A stretch of 64,000 bases of DNA. Source: an uncultured Maritimibacter sp. (GTDB taxonomy: Bacteria > Pseudomonadota > Alphaproteobacteria > Rhodobacterales > Rhodobacteraceae). This document shows, piece by piece, positions 13,876 to 22,709 of the stretch (position 1 is its first letter; every line of letters starts with the position of its first letter). Location: the NCBI GenBank assembly GCA_913063035.1, contig CAJXYS010000002.1:62001-126000 (forward strand). The letters are read 5' to 3'. Made by a program: the position numbers and the translations under genes. Below the pieces are notes generated by a model. It was not told the origin of the DNA. It did no database searches and saw nothing but the letters and a program-made list of their open reading frames with translations.

Positions 13876-16830
13876 TTAAGCTGATGCACCCCCGCCGCCT
13901 GTCCCGCCAGAGCCGTTCACGTTTTCTTGAACGCGCGTCCCCGGCGTCAGCCAGGGCCGGAGCAGCGCAACCGGGTGAGCCCTGAGCGTCAGCCGGAGCG
14001 CCGCGTAATCCTCGACCACTTCCTCGCCCTCGCTCATCGCGGGCAGCGCAACCGCCGGTTCGGCGATGGCCTCGCCGTCGATGTCCCGCTCGAAAAGCGG
14101 CAGCGGCCCCGCCCCGCCGACAGCCTTCGCCGCCCAGAGCGCCGCGCGCCGCGAGAGCCCCATGTCGGCGAAGGCGTCGGCCTCGGCCAGCGCCGCCAGC
14201 ATGTGCGGCGGCACGCCGGCACGGCGCCAGACGTCCTCGACGCTGCGATAGCCGTTGCCGCGCGCCGCCGGAATCCAGGCGGCCTCGGCCGCGCTCAGCG
14301 CGCGCACCTGGCGCAAGCCGAGGCGCAGCGCCAGCCCGCCCCGCCCGTCCGGCTCCATGACGTTGTCCCAGTAGGAATGGTTCACGCAGACCGGGCGAAC
14401 CTCGACCCCGTGTTCGCGCGCATCGCGGACGATCTGCGCCGGCGCGTAGAACCCCATCGGCTGGCTGTTCAGCAGTGCGCAGGCGAAGATCCCCGGATGG
14501 TGGCACTTGAGCCAGGCCGACGCATAGACCAGGAGCGCGAAACTTGCCGCGTGGGATTCCGGGAAACCGTAGCTGCCGAAGCCCTCGATCTGGGAAAAGC
14601 ACCGGTCCGCGAAGTCCCGGTCGTAGCCGTTCCCCAGCATCCCCCGGATGAAGCGGCCGCGAAACGCGCTGACATCGCCGTGTTTCTTGAAGGTCGCGAG
14701 GGAGCGGCGCAGCCTGTCGGCCTCGTCGGGGGTGAAGCCTGCCCCGATGATCGCGATCTGCATCGCCTGTTCCTGGAAGAGCGGCACCCCCAGCGTCTTG
14801 CCCAGGACATCCCCCAACGCGTCGGAAGGAAACTGCACCGCCTCCTCGCCGTTCCGGCGGCGGATGAAGGGATGCACCATGTCCCCCTGGATCGGGCCGG
14901 GACGGATGATCGCCACCTGGATCACGAGATCGTAGAAGGATCGCGGCCGCATCCGTGGCAGGAAATTCATCTGCGCGCGGCTCTCGACCTGGAAGACCCC
15001 GAGCGAATCCGCCTTGCAGAGCATCCGGTAGACCGCCGGATCCTCCTGCGGCAGCGTCGCCAGCGTATAGTCCGCGCCGTGATGCTGCGCGAGCAGGGCG
15101 AAGGCCTTGCGGATGCAGCTCAGCATCCCCAGCGCCAGCACGTCGACCTTCAGGATGCCGAGCGCGTCGATGTCGTCCTTGTCCCAGCAGATCACGGTGC
15201 GGTCCTCCATCGCCGCGTTCTCGATCGGCACCAGCGCGTCGAGCCGGCCGGCGGTGATGACGAAGCCGCCCACGTGCTGGCTGAGATGCCGGGGAAAACC
15301 CTGGATCTCGCCCACCAGCCGCAGCGTCTGCGCCAGCCGGCGATCCGACGGGTCGAGCCCGATTTCCCGGAGCCGCACCGCGTCCAGCGCCCCCGGGCCG
15401 CCCCAGCCCCAGACCTGGCTTGAGAGCGCGGCGACCGTGTCCTCCGACAGCCCCATCGCGCGGCCCACCTCGCGGATGGCACGCTTGCCGCGGTAATGGA
15501 TCACGGTCGCGCAGAGCCCGGCGCGATGACGGCCATAGCGCTCGTAGATGTGCTGGATCACCTCCTCGCGGCGCTCGTGCTCGAAATCCACGTCGATATC
15601 GGGCGGTTCGTCCCGGGCTTCCGAAACGAAGCGTTCGAAGACCATGGTGCCGATCTCGGGACTGACCGAGGTCACGCCCAGGCAGTAACAGACCACGGAA
15701 TTCGCCGCCGACCCGCGCCCCTGGCAGAGGATTCCCCGCGACCGGGCGAAGGCCACCACGTCATGGACGGTCAGGAAATAGGGCGCGTAGCCGAGCTTGC
15801 CGATCAGGCGCAGCTCGTGCTCCATCAGCGCAACGACCTTCCCGGGCGCACCGTCGGGGTAACGCCAGGCGAGACCTTCGCGCGCCAGCCGCTCCAGCCG
15901 GGCCTGGGGCGACTCGCCCGGCGCCACCTCGGAGGGATATTCATAGGCGAGCTCGTCCAGGCTGAACCGGCAGCGCGCCGCGATGGCCCCGGCGCGCGCG
16001 ACGGCCGCCGCGTGGCCACGGAAGATCCGCCGCATCTCCGGCGCGCTGCGCAGGCGCTGCTCGGCATTGGCCTGGGCGGCCCGGCCGAGCCGGTCCACCG
16101 TCACGCCCTCGCGGATGCAGGTCAGCACGTCCACCAGCTGCCGCCGCGCCGCGCGATGCATCACGGGGGCCGCCGAGGCGACGGTCGGCAGGCCAAGCCG
16201 CCGCGCCAGCCGGTCGAGCCGGCCGAAGCGCCGCGCATCCTGCCCGTCGTAACGCGGCGCCATCACCAGCGCCACGGCGCCGGGAAAACGGCGCGCCAGC
16301 CGCCGGGCCGCGCGCAGCCATCCCCGCGCGGCCCGCGGCGCGGAGGTTTCCGGCGGGTGGAGCAGCATCTCCATCCCTGCACCCCGGTCCAGGAGATCGT
16401 CGAGCGCCAGGTCGCAGGCGCCCTTGGCCGCCCGGAGCCGCCCGGCGGAGAGCAAACGGCAAAGCCGCCCCCAGGCGGCGCGGTCACGCGGCAGGGCGGT
16501 CACGGCCATGCCGTCACGCAGCACCAGCTTGGCGCCCGGCACCAGCCGCGGCACGCAGACAAGATCGGCCGACGGGGCCCGCGGCGCCCCGGCCGGACGG
16601 GGCGGACCGGCGACCAGGCCACCCGACTCCGCCGCCCGGCGCCCTTCCACGGCGCGGGCCAGTTCGCGCAGTGCCACATGCGCCCGCACCAGCCCCGCCA
16701 CCGAGTTCTCATCCGCGATCGATATGGCGGGCAGCCCGAGAAGCCCCGCCTCGCGGGCGTATTCCTCCGGATGCGCGCCCCCCGTCAGGAAGGTGAAGTT
16801 CGAGGTGAGTCCCAGTTCGGCAAACGGCAT
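13876..16830 (-). CDS. dnaE2: Error-prone DNA polymerase DnaE2 (C-terminally short)
   Basis: A 984-aa C-family polymerase, the translesion polymerase of the ImuA-ImuB-DnaE2 mutasome used in SOS mutagenesis. It begins MPFAELGLTSNFTFLTGGAHPEE (PHP domain). Catalytic aspartates are present in PPDIDVDFEHERREEV and LGILKVDVLALG. Family members usually exceed 1050 aa and end with an OB-fold domain; here the protein stops soon after AHPVALLRPWLTPG, with a Gly/Ser-rich tail (GSGGTGGGGASA) in its place. No imuA or imuB is adjacent. A degenerate LexA box lies 12 bases before the start codon. A deletion joining the gene to the cytochrome c' region is a plausible cause. Confidence 0.9.
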   Translation of the reverse strand: MPFAELGLTSNFTFLTGGAHPEEYAREAGLLGLPAISIADENSVAGLVRAHVALRELARAVEGRRAAESGGLVAGPPRPAGAPRAPSADLVCVPRLVPGAKLVLRDGMAVTALPRDRAAWGRLCRLLSAGRLRAAKGACDLALDDLLDRGAGMEMLLHPPETSAPRAARGWLRAARRLARRFPGAVALVMAPRYDGQDARRFGRLDRLARRLGLPTVASAAPVMHRAARRQLVDVLTCIREGVTVDRLGRAAQANAEQRLRSAPEMRRIFRGHAAAVARAGAIAARCRFSLDELAYEYPSEVAPGESPQARLERLAREGLAWRYPDGAPGKVVALMEHELRLIGKLGYAPYFLTVHDVVAFARSRGILCQGRGSAANSVVCYCLGVTSVSPEIGTMVFERFVSEARDEPPDIDVDFEHERREEVIQHIYERYGRHRAGLCATVIHYRGKRAIREVGRAMGLSEDTVAALSSQVWGWGGPGALDAVRLREIGLDPSDRRLAQTLRLVGEIQGFPRHLSQHVGGFVITAGRLDALVPIENAAMEDRTVICWDKDDIDALGILKVDVLALGMLSCIRKAFALLAQHHGADYTLATLPQEDPAVYRMLCKADSLGVFQVESRAQMNFLPRMRPRSFYDLVIQVAIIRPGPIQGDMVHPFIRRRNGEEAVQFPSDALGDVLGKTLGVPLFQEQAMQIAIIGAGFTPDEADRLRRSLATFKKHGDVSAFRGRFIRGMLGNGYDRDFADRCFSQIEGFGSYGFPESHAASFALLVYASAWLKCHHPGIFACALLNSQPMGFYAPAQIVRDAREHGVEVRPVCVNHSYWDNVMEPDGRGGLALRLGLRQVRALSAAEAAWIPAARGNGYRSVEDVWRRAGVPPHMLAALAEADAFADMGLSRRAALWAAKAVGGAGPLPLFERDIDGEAIAEPAVALPAMSEGEEVVEDYAALRLTLRAHPVALLRPWLTPGTRVQENVNGSGGTGGGGASA

Positions 16831-16841
16831 GACTCCATTTT

Positions 16842-16856
16842 ATTCACCTTTTGTTC
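16842..16856 (+). promoter_or_regulatory. Degenerate LexA (SOS) box before dnaE2
   Basis: ATTC-ACCTTTT-GTTC, one base off the alphaproteobacterial LexA direct repeat GTTC-N7-GTTC. It lies 12 bases upstream of the dnaE2 start codon, where SOS genes of this group carry LexA sites. Confidence 0.55.
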
Positions 16857-16910
16857 TCATGTGGAGTCAGGTTCCGCCACAGGGCCGCTGCGCGGCGATT
16901 CCATGCCTCC

Positions 16911-17035
16911 GGCGGGGATATTTCCGCCACTTGGAAACATCCACCCTTCCAAGTGGTCCAAGTATCCTCGCGCGCGCAAGCGCGCGAAACAACCCGCCCG
17001 AACGGGCGGCCGGAATCTTGCGCGCGTCAGCGCGC
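16911..17035. repeat. Cluster of four hairpins between rppH and dnaE2
   Basis: Four perfect inverted repeats follow each other: CCACTTGGAA/TTCCAAGTGG (16927-16936 with 16947-16956), CGCGCGC-AA-GCGCGCG (16971-16986), CCGCCCG-AA-CGGGCGG (16994-17009), and GCGCGC-GTCA-GCGCGC (17020-17035), the last spanning the rppH stop codon. The 16911 end adds an overlapping GGCGG/CCGCC pair. They probably terminate rppH transcription or form a small intergenic repeat unit. Confidence 0.6.
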
Positions 17036-17539
17036 GCGATCGGGCTCGGGAAAATGGGGGCGGAATTCCGCGATCACCCGGGCATAGGTGTCGCGTTTGA
17101 AGGGCACTATCCGGGTCAGCACGTCATCGGGAGAGAGCCAGCACCAGCGCGAGAACTCGGGGTGCTCGGTCTCGATATCGATCAAGCGCTCGTCCCCGTT
17201 GAAGCGCATCAGGAACCAGCGCTGCTCCTGCCCGCGATACTTCCCGCCCCAGAGCCGGGGTACGAGATGCACCGGCAGATCGTAGGGAATCCAGTCCTCG
17301 GTCCAGGCCAGGATCTCGACCGCGTCGCGCGGGATGCCGGTCTCTTCCTCCAGCTCGCGCAGCGCCGCCTCGGCCGGGTCCTCGCCCTTTTCGATGCCGC
17401 CCTGGGGCATTTGCCAGGCATCGTAGTCCGAATCGATCCGCTGGCCGGCGAAGATGCCGCCCTCGGGGTTCACCACCATCACGCCCACGCAGGGGCGATA
17501 GGGCAGCGCGTCGATACTCGAGGCAGGCTTTTCAGGCAT
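17027..17539 (-). CDS. rppH: RNA pyrophosphohydrolase RppH
   Basis: A 170-aa Nudix enzyme that removes pyrophosphate from the 5' end of RNA (triggering decay) or cleaves dinucleoside polyphosphates. It has [21 protein letters not shown] near the N-terminus and the Nudix box [27 protein letters not shown] before the box and [14 protein letters not shown] near the end are typical of RppH. The start is placed at the ATG at 17539; a GTG at 17548 is also possible. It is the last gene of the rsfS-to-rppH run, and its stop lies in a hairpin. Confidence 0.92.
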   Translation of the reverse strand: MPEKPASSIDALPYRPCVGVMVVNPEGGIFAGQRIDSDYDAWQMPQGGIEKGEDPAEAALRELEEETGIPRDAVEILAWTEDWIPYDLPVHLVPRLWGGKYRGQEQRWFLMRFNGDERLIDIETEHPEFSRWCWLSPDDVLTRIVPFKRDTYARVIAEFRPHFPEPDRAR

Positions 17540-17602
17540 CCGGACCACCTGGCCGCGCCGGCCGGACGGGCCGGCGGCCCGCCCGGTCCGGCATGGTTCC
17601 CA

Positions 17603-18937
17603 TCATTGCTGCAGCGCGTCGAGCGCACCCAGCCCCTTGAGCAGGTCGAGCGCGTAGGAAAGCTGGTAGTCCTCGTCGCGGATCCGCGCCGCGGCCTCGG
17701 CCGCCTCGCGCTCTTCCTCGAGCTTCTGGCGCTCCTCCTCGCTCAGGCTGTCATTGTCCAGCCGGCCGCGCAGATTGGCCTCGGACCGGGTGCGGCGCTG
17801 CGCCTCGGCGTCGTCGCCGTCTTCGCGCGGCGGCTGCTGGGCCACGACGATGTCGGGCGAGACGCCGAGCGCCTGGATCGACCGCCCGGACGGCGTGTAG
17901 TAACGCGAGGTGGTGAGCCGCATCGCCCCGTCGCCCTTGAGCGGGATGATGGTCTGCACCGATCCCTTGCCGAAGCTCTTGGTCCCGACGACCACCGCCC
18001 GGCGGTGATCCTGCAGCGCCCCGGCGACGATTTCCGAGGCCGACGCGGACCCGCCATTGATCAGCACCACGATCGGCTTGCCGCCGGCCAGGTCGCCGTC
18101 GGTGGCGTTGTAACGCTCGCTGTCGGCGCTGTCCCGGCCGCGGGTCGAGACGATCTCGCCGGCATCGAGGAAGGCGTCGGAAACCTTGATCGCCTGGGTC
18201 AGCAGCCCGCCCGGGTTGTTGCGCAGGTCGAGGACGACGCCGTTGACGTTGTCCATGCCGCCGGCGTCCTCGACCATGTCCTGCAGGCCCTGCTCGAGGT
18301 TCGGGAAGGTCTGGTCGTTGAAGGTGGTGATCCGCAGCACGACGGTGTCGCCCTCGAGCCGGCTGCGCACCGCGGTGAGCGTGATCGTGTCGCGGACGAT
18401 GGTCACGTCGAAGGGCTCGTCGATATCCTCGCGGACCACGGTGATGCTGATTTCCGAACCGACCGGCCCGCGCATCAGCTCGACCGCCTCGTCGAGCGTC
18501 ATGCCCAGCACCGATTCGCCGTCCACATGGGTGATGAAGTCGCCGGCCTCGATCCCGGCCTCGTCGGCCGGCGTGCCGTCGATCGGCGAGACCACCTTCA
18601 CGAAGCCGTCTTCCTGCGTGACCTCGATGCCCAATCCGCCGAACTCGCCGCGGGTCTGGACCTGCATGTCGTCGAAATCCTTCGGCGGCAGGTAGCTCGA
18701 ATGCGGATCGAGCGAGGTCAGCATCCCGTTGATCGCGGCCTCGATCAGGTCGGCCTCCTCCACCTCCTCGACATATTGGGCGCGGATGCGCTCGAAGATG
18801 TCGCCGAAGAGATCGAGTTGCTGGTAGACGGATTTGCTGGCGTCGGCTTCCTGGGCGATCAGCGGCGCGGCCACCTGCGAGGTGAGCACAATCCCGGCAA
18901 GCGTTCCGCCGAGCGCGGCCATGACGAATTTCTTCAT
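17603..18937 (-). CDS. ctpA: C-terminal processing peptidase CtpA/Prc (S41)
   Basis: A 444-aa periplasmic serine protease of family S41A. It has a signal sequence (MKKFVMAALGGTLAGIVLT), then a PDZ domain around residues 90-170 with GLGIEVTQEDGFVKVVSP, then the protease core. The catalytic Ser lies in INGGSASASEIVAGAL, and the Lys in GTKSFGKGSVQT. The tail is charged and partly coiled-coil (SEEERQKLEEEREAAE). Such enzymes trim cell-envelope proteins and peptidoglycan hydrolases. Its ATG overlaps the stop of the EnvC-like gene (ATGA), matching a functional pairing seen in many alphaproteobacteria. Confidence 0.93.
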   Translation of the reverse strand: MKKFVMAALGGTLAGIVLTSQVAAPLIAQEADASKSVYQQLDLFGDIFERIRAQYVEEVEEADLIEAAINGMLTSLDPHSSYLPPKDFDDMQVQTRGEFGGLGIEVTQEDGFVKVVSPIDGTPADEAGIEAGDFITHVDGESVLGMTLDEAVELMRGPVGSEISITVVREDIDEPFDVTIVRDTITLTAVRSRLEGDTVVLRITTFNDQTFPNLEQGLQDMVEDAGGMDNVNGVVLDLRNNPGGLLTQAIKVSDAFLDAGEIVSTRGRDSADSERYNATDGDLAGGKPIVVLINGGSASASEIVAGALQDHRRAVVVGTKSFGKGSVQTIIPLKGDGAMRLTTSRYYTPSGRSIQALGVSPDIVVAQQPPREDGDDAEAQRRTRSEANLRGRLDNDSLSEEERQKLEEEREAAEAAARIRDEDYQLSYALDLLKGLGALDALQQ

Positions 18938-20076
18938 CGCGTATCCTGTTCCTTGTTCAGCGTGAACCAGGTCTCGGGGTCCACCGGGTTCCCGTCGTGT
19001 CGGATCTCAATATAAAGCGTTTCCCGTTCTACGCCACCGGTGCCGCCGGGATCCGGCCGCAGCACCTCTTCCCCTGCCGGGCTGCCCCCGCCGAGCAGGC
19101 CGAGGGGCGCACCTTCGGGCAGGATCTGGCCCTCTTCACCGTAGATCCTTGCGAGCCCCGCGAATACCAACAGATAACCGTCGCCGGGTTCAAGCACGAT
19201 CACGTTTCCGTAGTCCAGCAGCGGCCCGGCATAAAGCAGCGTCACGGCCGCGGGGGCGGTCACCAGCGACAGCGGCGGCGCCGCGGCCACGAGACCCGGG
19301 CGCCGGATGCCCGCCGCGTCGGCCTCGCCGAAGCGGCGCAGGACGCGCCCTGCCACGGGCAGCGGCAGCTTTCCCTTTCGGGCCGCGAACCCCGCCGGCA
19401 TGGCGGCGCCGGAACGGTCCGTCAGGTTGGCGGCGAAGCCGTCCAGCGTGTCGGCGGCCTCGGCCAGCGCCCGGAGCCGGGCCGGGTCGGCATCGAACCG
19501 CACCGGCAGGTCGCGCCGCTCTGCGATGGCGGCCGAGAGCGCGCTGCGCGCCTCCTGCGCGCCGCGCAGTCCCGCCGACAGCGATTCCGCCGCGGCCGCA
19601 CGAACCTCGCGCAGGATACGGAGCCGCTCAAGCTCGGCGCCGAGCGCAGCGGCGCGCGCGTTCAACCCGGGCGTCACCTCCGAAAGGATCATCCCTGCCC
19701 GCGCCGTGCCGAGAGGTCCGGCCGGATGCACCATCAAAAGCGGTTCCGGGGTGCGCCCGATCGCCTGCAACGCCCCAAGGAGGCCGGACAACTCGTCCCG
19801 GCGCGCCGCGAATTCGAGCGCGATGGCACGTTCCTGAACGGCTGCGCGGCGCAGCCCCTCGCGAAGGGCCGCGAGCCCGTCCTCATAGGCGCGGACGGTG
19901 CGCGTCAGCGCCGCGACCCGGTCACCGGCCTCCCGCGCCTCGGCCAGCGCAAGCGCCGCCGCCTCGATCTGCTGGGCCGCGCGGCGGGCGGCGTGCCCCG
20001 GATCGGCCTGGGCCACGGCCGCGCCTGTCGCGGCGAGAAATGCCATGCAGGCCAGGAAACCGCCCAACCGCCTCAT
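18934..20076 (-). CDS. envC: EnvC-like murein hydrolase activator (degenerate LytM/M23)
   Basis: A 380-aa periplasmic protein with signal peptide (MRRLGGFLACMAFLAATGAAVAQA), a long alpha-helical region (residues about 30-200, coiled-coil rich) and a C-terminal LytM/M23 domain (about 240-375). The zinc ligands of active M23 peptidases are not visible: the usual H-x-H loop reads YLLVFAGL. This fits EnvC-type proteins that activate cell-separation amidases rather than cutting peptidoglycan. Its start overlaps the gpmI stop, and its stop overlaps the ctpA start. The amidase partner is not in the window. Confidence 0.85.
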   Translation of the reverse strand: MRRLGGFLACMAFLAATGAAVAQADPGHAARRAAQQIEAAALALAEAREAGDRVAALTRTVRAYEDGLAALREGLRRAAVQERAIALEFAARRDELSGLLGALQAIGRTPEPLLMVHPAGPLGTARAGMILSEVTPGLNARAAALGAELERLRILREVRAAAAESLSAGLRGAQEARSALSAAIAERRDLPVRFDADPARLRALAEAADTLDGFAANLTDRSGAAMPAGFAARKGKLPLPVAGRVLRRFGEADAAGIRRPGLVAAAPPLSLVTAPAAVTLLYAGPLLDYGNVIVLEPGDGYLLVFAGLARIYGEEGQILPEGAPLGLLGGGSPAGEEVLRPDPGGTGGVERETLYIEIRHDGNPVDPETWFTLNKEQDTR

Positions 20077-21593
20077 GTCACGATCAGGCTTTCCCCGGTC
20101 ATCTCCGGCGGTTTCGGCAGGCCCATCAGCGCCAGGAGAGTCGGCGCCAGGTCCGCCAGCCGCCCGTCACGCAGCCGCGCCCCCGCCGGGCCACCCACAA
20201 GGATCACGGGCACCGGGTTGGTCGTGTGGGCGGTGTGCGGGCCGCCGGTCTCGGGGTCGGTCATCATCTCGCAATTGCCGTGATCGGCGGTGACGATCAT
20301 CGCGCCCCCGGCCGCCTCGAGCGCATCGAGCGCCGCGCCGAGGCTCCGGTCCACCGCCGCACAGGCGGCTATGGCCGCGGCGAGGTCTCCGGTATGGCCG
20401 ACCATGTCCGGGTTGGCGAAATTGACAACGATCAGGTCGTAGCCGTCCCCGATCGCCTCCACGAGTTTCGCACCGACCTCGGGTGCGGACATCTCGGGCT
20501 GCAGATCGTAGGTCGCCACCTTGGGCGATGGCGGCATGCAGCGCTCCTCGCCCTCCTCGGGCTCTTCCTTGCCACCGTTCAGGAAGAAGGTGACATGGGG
20601 GTATTTCTCGGTCTCGGCCAGGCGGAACTGCCGGCGCCCGTGCCTGGCGACCCAGGCCCCGAGCGTGTTGACGATGTCGCGCTTGGGAAACACCGTGTCC
20701 ATGTAGGCGTTGTGACCCTCGGAATACTCCACCATCCCCAGCATGGCCGACAGCGCGGGACGCCGCCCGGTCTCGAATTCGGCGAAGCCCGGCGCGCCGA
20801 TGGCGCGCAGGATCTCGCGGGCCCGGTCGGCGCGGAAATTGAGGCAGAAGAACCCGTCCCCGTCCCGAAAGCCGGGCGGGTCGGCGATGACGCTCGGCTC
20901 GATGAACTCGTCGGTCTCGCCCCGCTCATAGGCGGCGGCCACGGCCTGTTCGGCGCTCTCGCACTCTTCCCCGAGGCCGTTGACCATGGCGTGATAGGCC
21001 AGCGACACGCGATCCCAGCGATTGTCGCGATCCATCGCGTAGTAGCGTCCCATGACCGTCGCCACCGTCGCGCCCTCGGGCAGCCCGGCGACCAGTTCGG
21101 CGATGAACCCGTCGGCGGAGTCGGGCGCCACGTCGCGCCCGTCGGTCACGGCGTGGATCACGACCGGCACGCCGGCCCCGGCGATCACGCGCGCGGCGGC
21201 CAGGACGTGCCGGATATGGCCATGTACGCCGCCGTCGGAAATCACCCCCATGAGATGCGCGGAGCCCCCCGCGGCCTTCACCTTGTCGATGAAGGACAGG
21301 AGCGCCGGGCGCTCGAAGAAGCTGCCATCCTCGATGGCGAGATCGATCTGGCCAAGATCCATCGCCACGATGCGGCCGGCGCCGATATTGGTGTGCCCGA
21401 CCTCGGAATTGCCCATCTGCCCGCGCGGCAGGCCCACGTCGGGGCCATGGGTGACCAGCGTCGCATGGGGGCATGCGGCCATGATCCGGTCGAAATGCGG
21501 CGTCTCGGCAAGCGCGGGCGCGTTCGCGTCGCGTTCGTCGCGCAGCCCCCAGCCATCGAGAATGCAAAGGACGACGGGCTTCGGTACGGTCAT
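20073..21593 (-). CDS. gpmI: 2,3-bisphosphoglycerate-independent phosphoglycerate mutase
   Basis: A 506-aa alkaline-phosphatase-superfamily enzyme that interconverts 3- and 2-phosphoglycerate using two Mn ions. It begins VVLCILDGWGLRDERDANAPA. The phospho-Ser motif is GQMGNSEVGHTNIGAGR (Ser near residue 62). Metal-site blocks VNFANPDMVGHTGD and IVTADHGNCEMM are present. The start at 21593 follows GGAG by five bases; an in-frame codon at 21617 would add eight residues. It sits in the rsfS-rlmH-gpmI-envC-ctpA run and is translationally coupled to envC. Confidence 0.95.
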   Translation of the reverse strand: MTVPKPVVLCILDGWGLRDERDANAPALAETPHFDRIMAACPHATLVTHGPDVGLPRGQMGNSEVGHTNIGAGRIVAMDLGQIDLAIEDGSFFERPALLSFIDKVKAAGGSAHLMGVISDGGVHGHIRHVLAAARVIAGAGVPVVIHAVTDGRDVAPDSADGFIAELVAGLPEGATVATVMGRYYAMDRDNRWDRVSLAYHAMVNGLGEECESAEQAVAAAYERGETDEFIEPSVIADPPGFRDGDGFFCLNFRADRAREILRAIGAPGFAEFETGRRPALSAMLGMVEYSEGHNAYMDTVFPKRDIVNTLGAWVARHGRRQFRLAETEKYPHVTFFLNGGKEEPEEGEERCMPPSPKVATYDLQPEMSAPEVGAKLVEAIGDGYDLIVVNFANPDMVGHTGDLAAAIAACAAVDRSLGAALDALEAAGGAMIVTADHGNCEMMTDPETGGPHTAHTTNPVPVILVGGPAGARLRDGRLADLAPTLLALMGLPKPPEMTGESLIVT

Positions 21594-21651
21594 GGAAACT
21601 CCAGGGTCTGCCTGCACCGCCTTCTAGAACCCGCCCGGGCGCGGCGCAAGC

Positions 21652-22122
21652 TCAGGCGCGGTGATAGGGGCTGCCGGCCAGGATGGCCGCGGCCCTGTAG
21701 AGCTGTTCGGCGAGCATGACGCGGACCAGCATGTGCGGCCAGACCATCCTGCCGAGCGAGAGCGTCACGTCGGCCCGGGCCACAAGCTCCGGCGCGATGC
21801 CGTCGGCGCCGCCGATGACGAAGGCCGCGGCGCCCCGCCCCTCGTCGCGCCAGCGGGCGAGCATGGCCGCGAAATCCGGGGACGACAGCGTCTTGCCGCG
21901 TTCGTCCAGCGCACAGACCGCCGCGCCCTCCGGCAGGGCCCGCGCGAGGAGCGCGGCCTCCGCGGCCGGGCCGCCCCCCTTGCGGTCCTCGACCTCGTGC
22001 AGCGCCAGCGGGCCAAGCCCGAGCGCCCTGCCCGTCCGGTCGAGCCGCGTCGCATAGTCGTCGTAAAGGTCACGTTCCGGCCCCCGGCGGAGCCGGCCAA
22101 CGGCGCAGACGTGAAGACGCAT
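21652..22122 (-). CDS. rlmH: 23S rRNA pseudouridine(1915) N3-methyltransferase RlmH
   Basis: A 156-aa SPOUT-class methyltransferase that methylates pseudouridine 1915 in helix 69 of 23S rRNA on assembled ribosomes. Conserved blocks are LDERGKTLSSPDFA, the SAM-loop FVIGGADGIAPEL and the C-terminal LGRMVWPHMLVRVMLAEQLYRA with ending GSPYHR. The ATG directly abuts the rsfS stop, so the two ribosome-related proteins are made together. Confidence 0.95.
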   Translation of the reverse strand: MRLHVCAVGRLRRGPERDLYDDYATRLDRTGRALGLGPLALHEVEDRKGGGPAAEAALLARALPEGAAVCALDERGKTLSSPDFAAMLARWRDEGRGAAAFVIGGADGIAPELVARADVTLSLGRMVWPHMLVRVMLAEQLYRAAAILAGSPYHRA

Positions 22123-22482
22123 TCAGCCCCGGCCGGGTTGCGGCTGGGACATCCACATCTTCTCGATCTGGTAGAACTCGCGCACCTCGGGGCGGAAGAT
22201 GTGCACGACCACGTCGCCGCAGTCGATCAGCACCCAGTCGCCCTGGTCCTTGCCCTCGCTGCGCGTGAGCAGGCCGAGGTCCTGCTTCAGACGGTCCGAC
22301 AGCTTCTCGGCGATGGAGACCACCTGCCGCGAGGACCGGCCCGATGCGATCACCATGTAATCGACCATCTCGGTCCGGCCGCGCAGGTCGATGGTGACCA
22401 CGTCCTCGGCCTTGTCGTCTTCCAGCGAAGTGAGGATTTGCGCGAGCAGTTCCTTGCTCGCCGTCTCGTCCTGGGGCCTCAC
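22123..22482 (-). CDS. rsfS: Ribosomal silencing factor RsfS
   Basis: A 119-aa RsfS/Iojap protein that binds uL14 on the 50S subunit and blocks joining with 30S under nutrient limitation. The conserved core reads DVVTIDLRGRTEMVDYMVIASG and WVLIDCGDVVVHIFRPEVREFY. The start codon is GTG at 22482, the only one compatible with the family N-terminus. It heads the rsfS-rlmH-gpmI-envC-ctpA-rppH run. Its promoter should lie in the 227-base gap shared with the divergent DMT transporter. Confidence 0.92.
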   Translation of the reverse strand: MRPQDETASKELLAQILTSLEDDKAEDVVTIDLRGRTEMVDYMVIASGRSSRQVVSIAEKLSDRLKQDLGLLTRSEGKDQGDWVLIDCGDVVVHIFRPEVREFYQIEKMWMSQPQPGRG

Positions 22483-22632
22483 CGTCCCGGCCCCTGTGGC
22501 GGTCCCGTGTTCGACCGCTGATATGTGTTGCGACAGAACTCTGTCCTCCTATTGCAACCGCGCCGCCTTCGGTGTGGCCCCGACGCCGGGCCTGCGACAA
22601 ATGTAGCAAAGCCCCCCCGCATTCTCAATGGA

Positions 22633-22654
22633 GCCGGGCGGAATTCCGCCCGGC
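22633..22654. repeat. Perfect 22-bp palindrome in the rsfS/DMT intergenic gap
   Basis: GCCGGGCGGAA is followed directly by its reverse complement, giving a 22-base palindrome with an EcoRI-type core. It lies 56 bases before the DMT transporter start. As RNA it would form a nine-base stem with an AATT loop. It may be an operator or the remains of a terminator; the rest of the gap (22483-22709) shows no other feature. Confidence 0.55.
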
Positions 22655-22709
22655 ATTTGCAAACCGCGCCGGGGCGCCTAGAAAGACGGCACGCCCAGGG
22701 AACAGCGCC

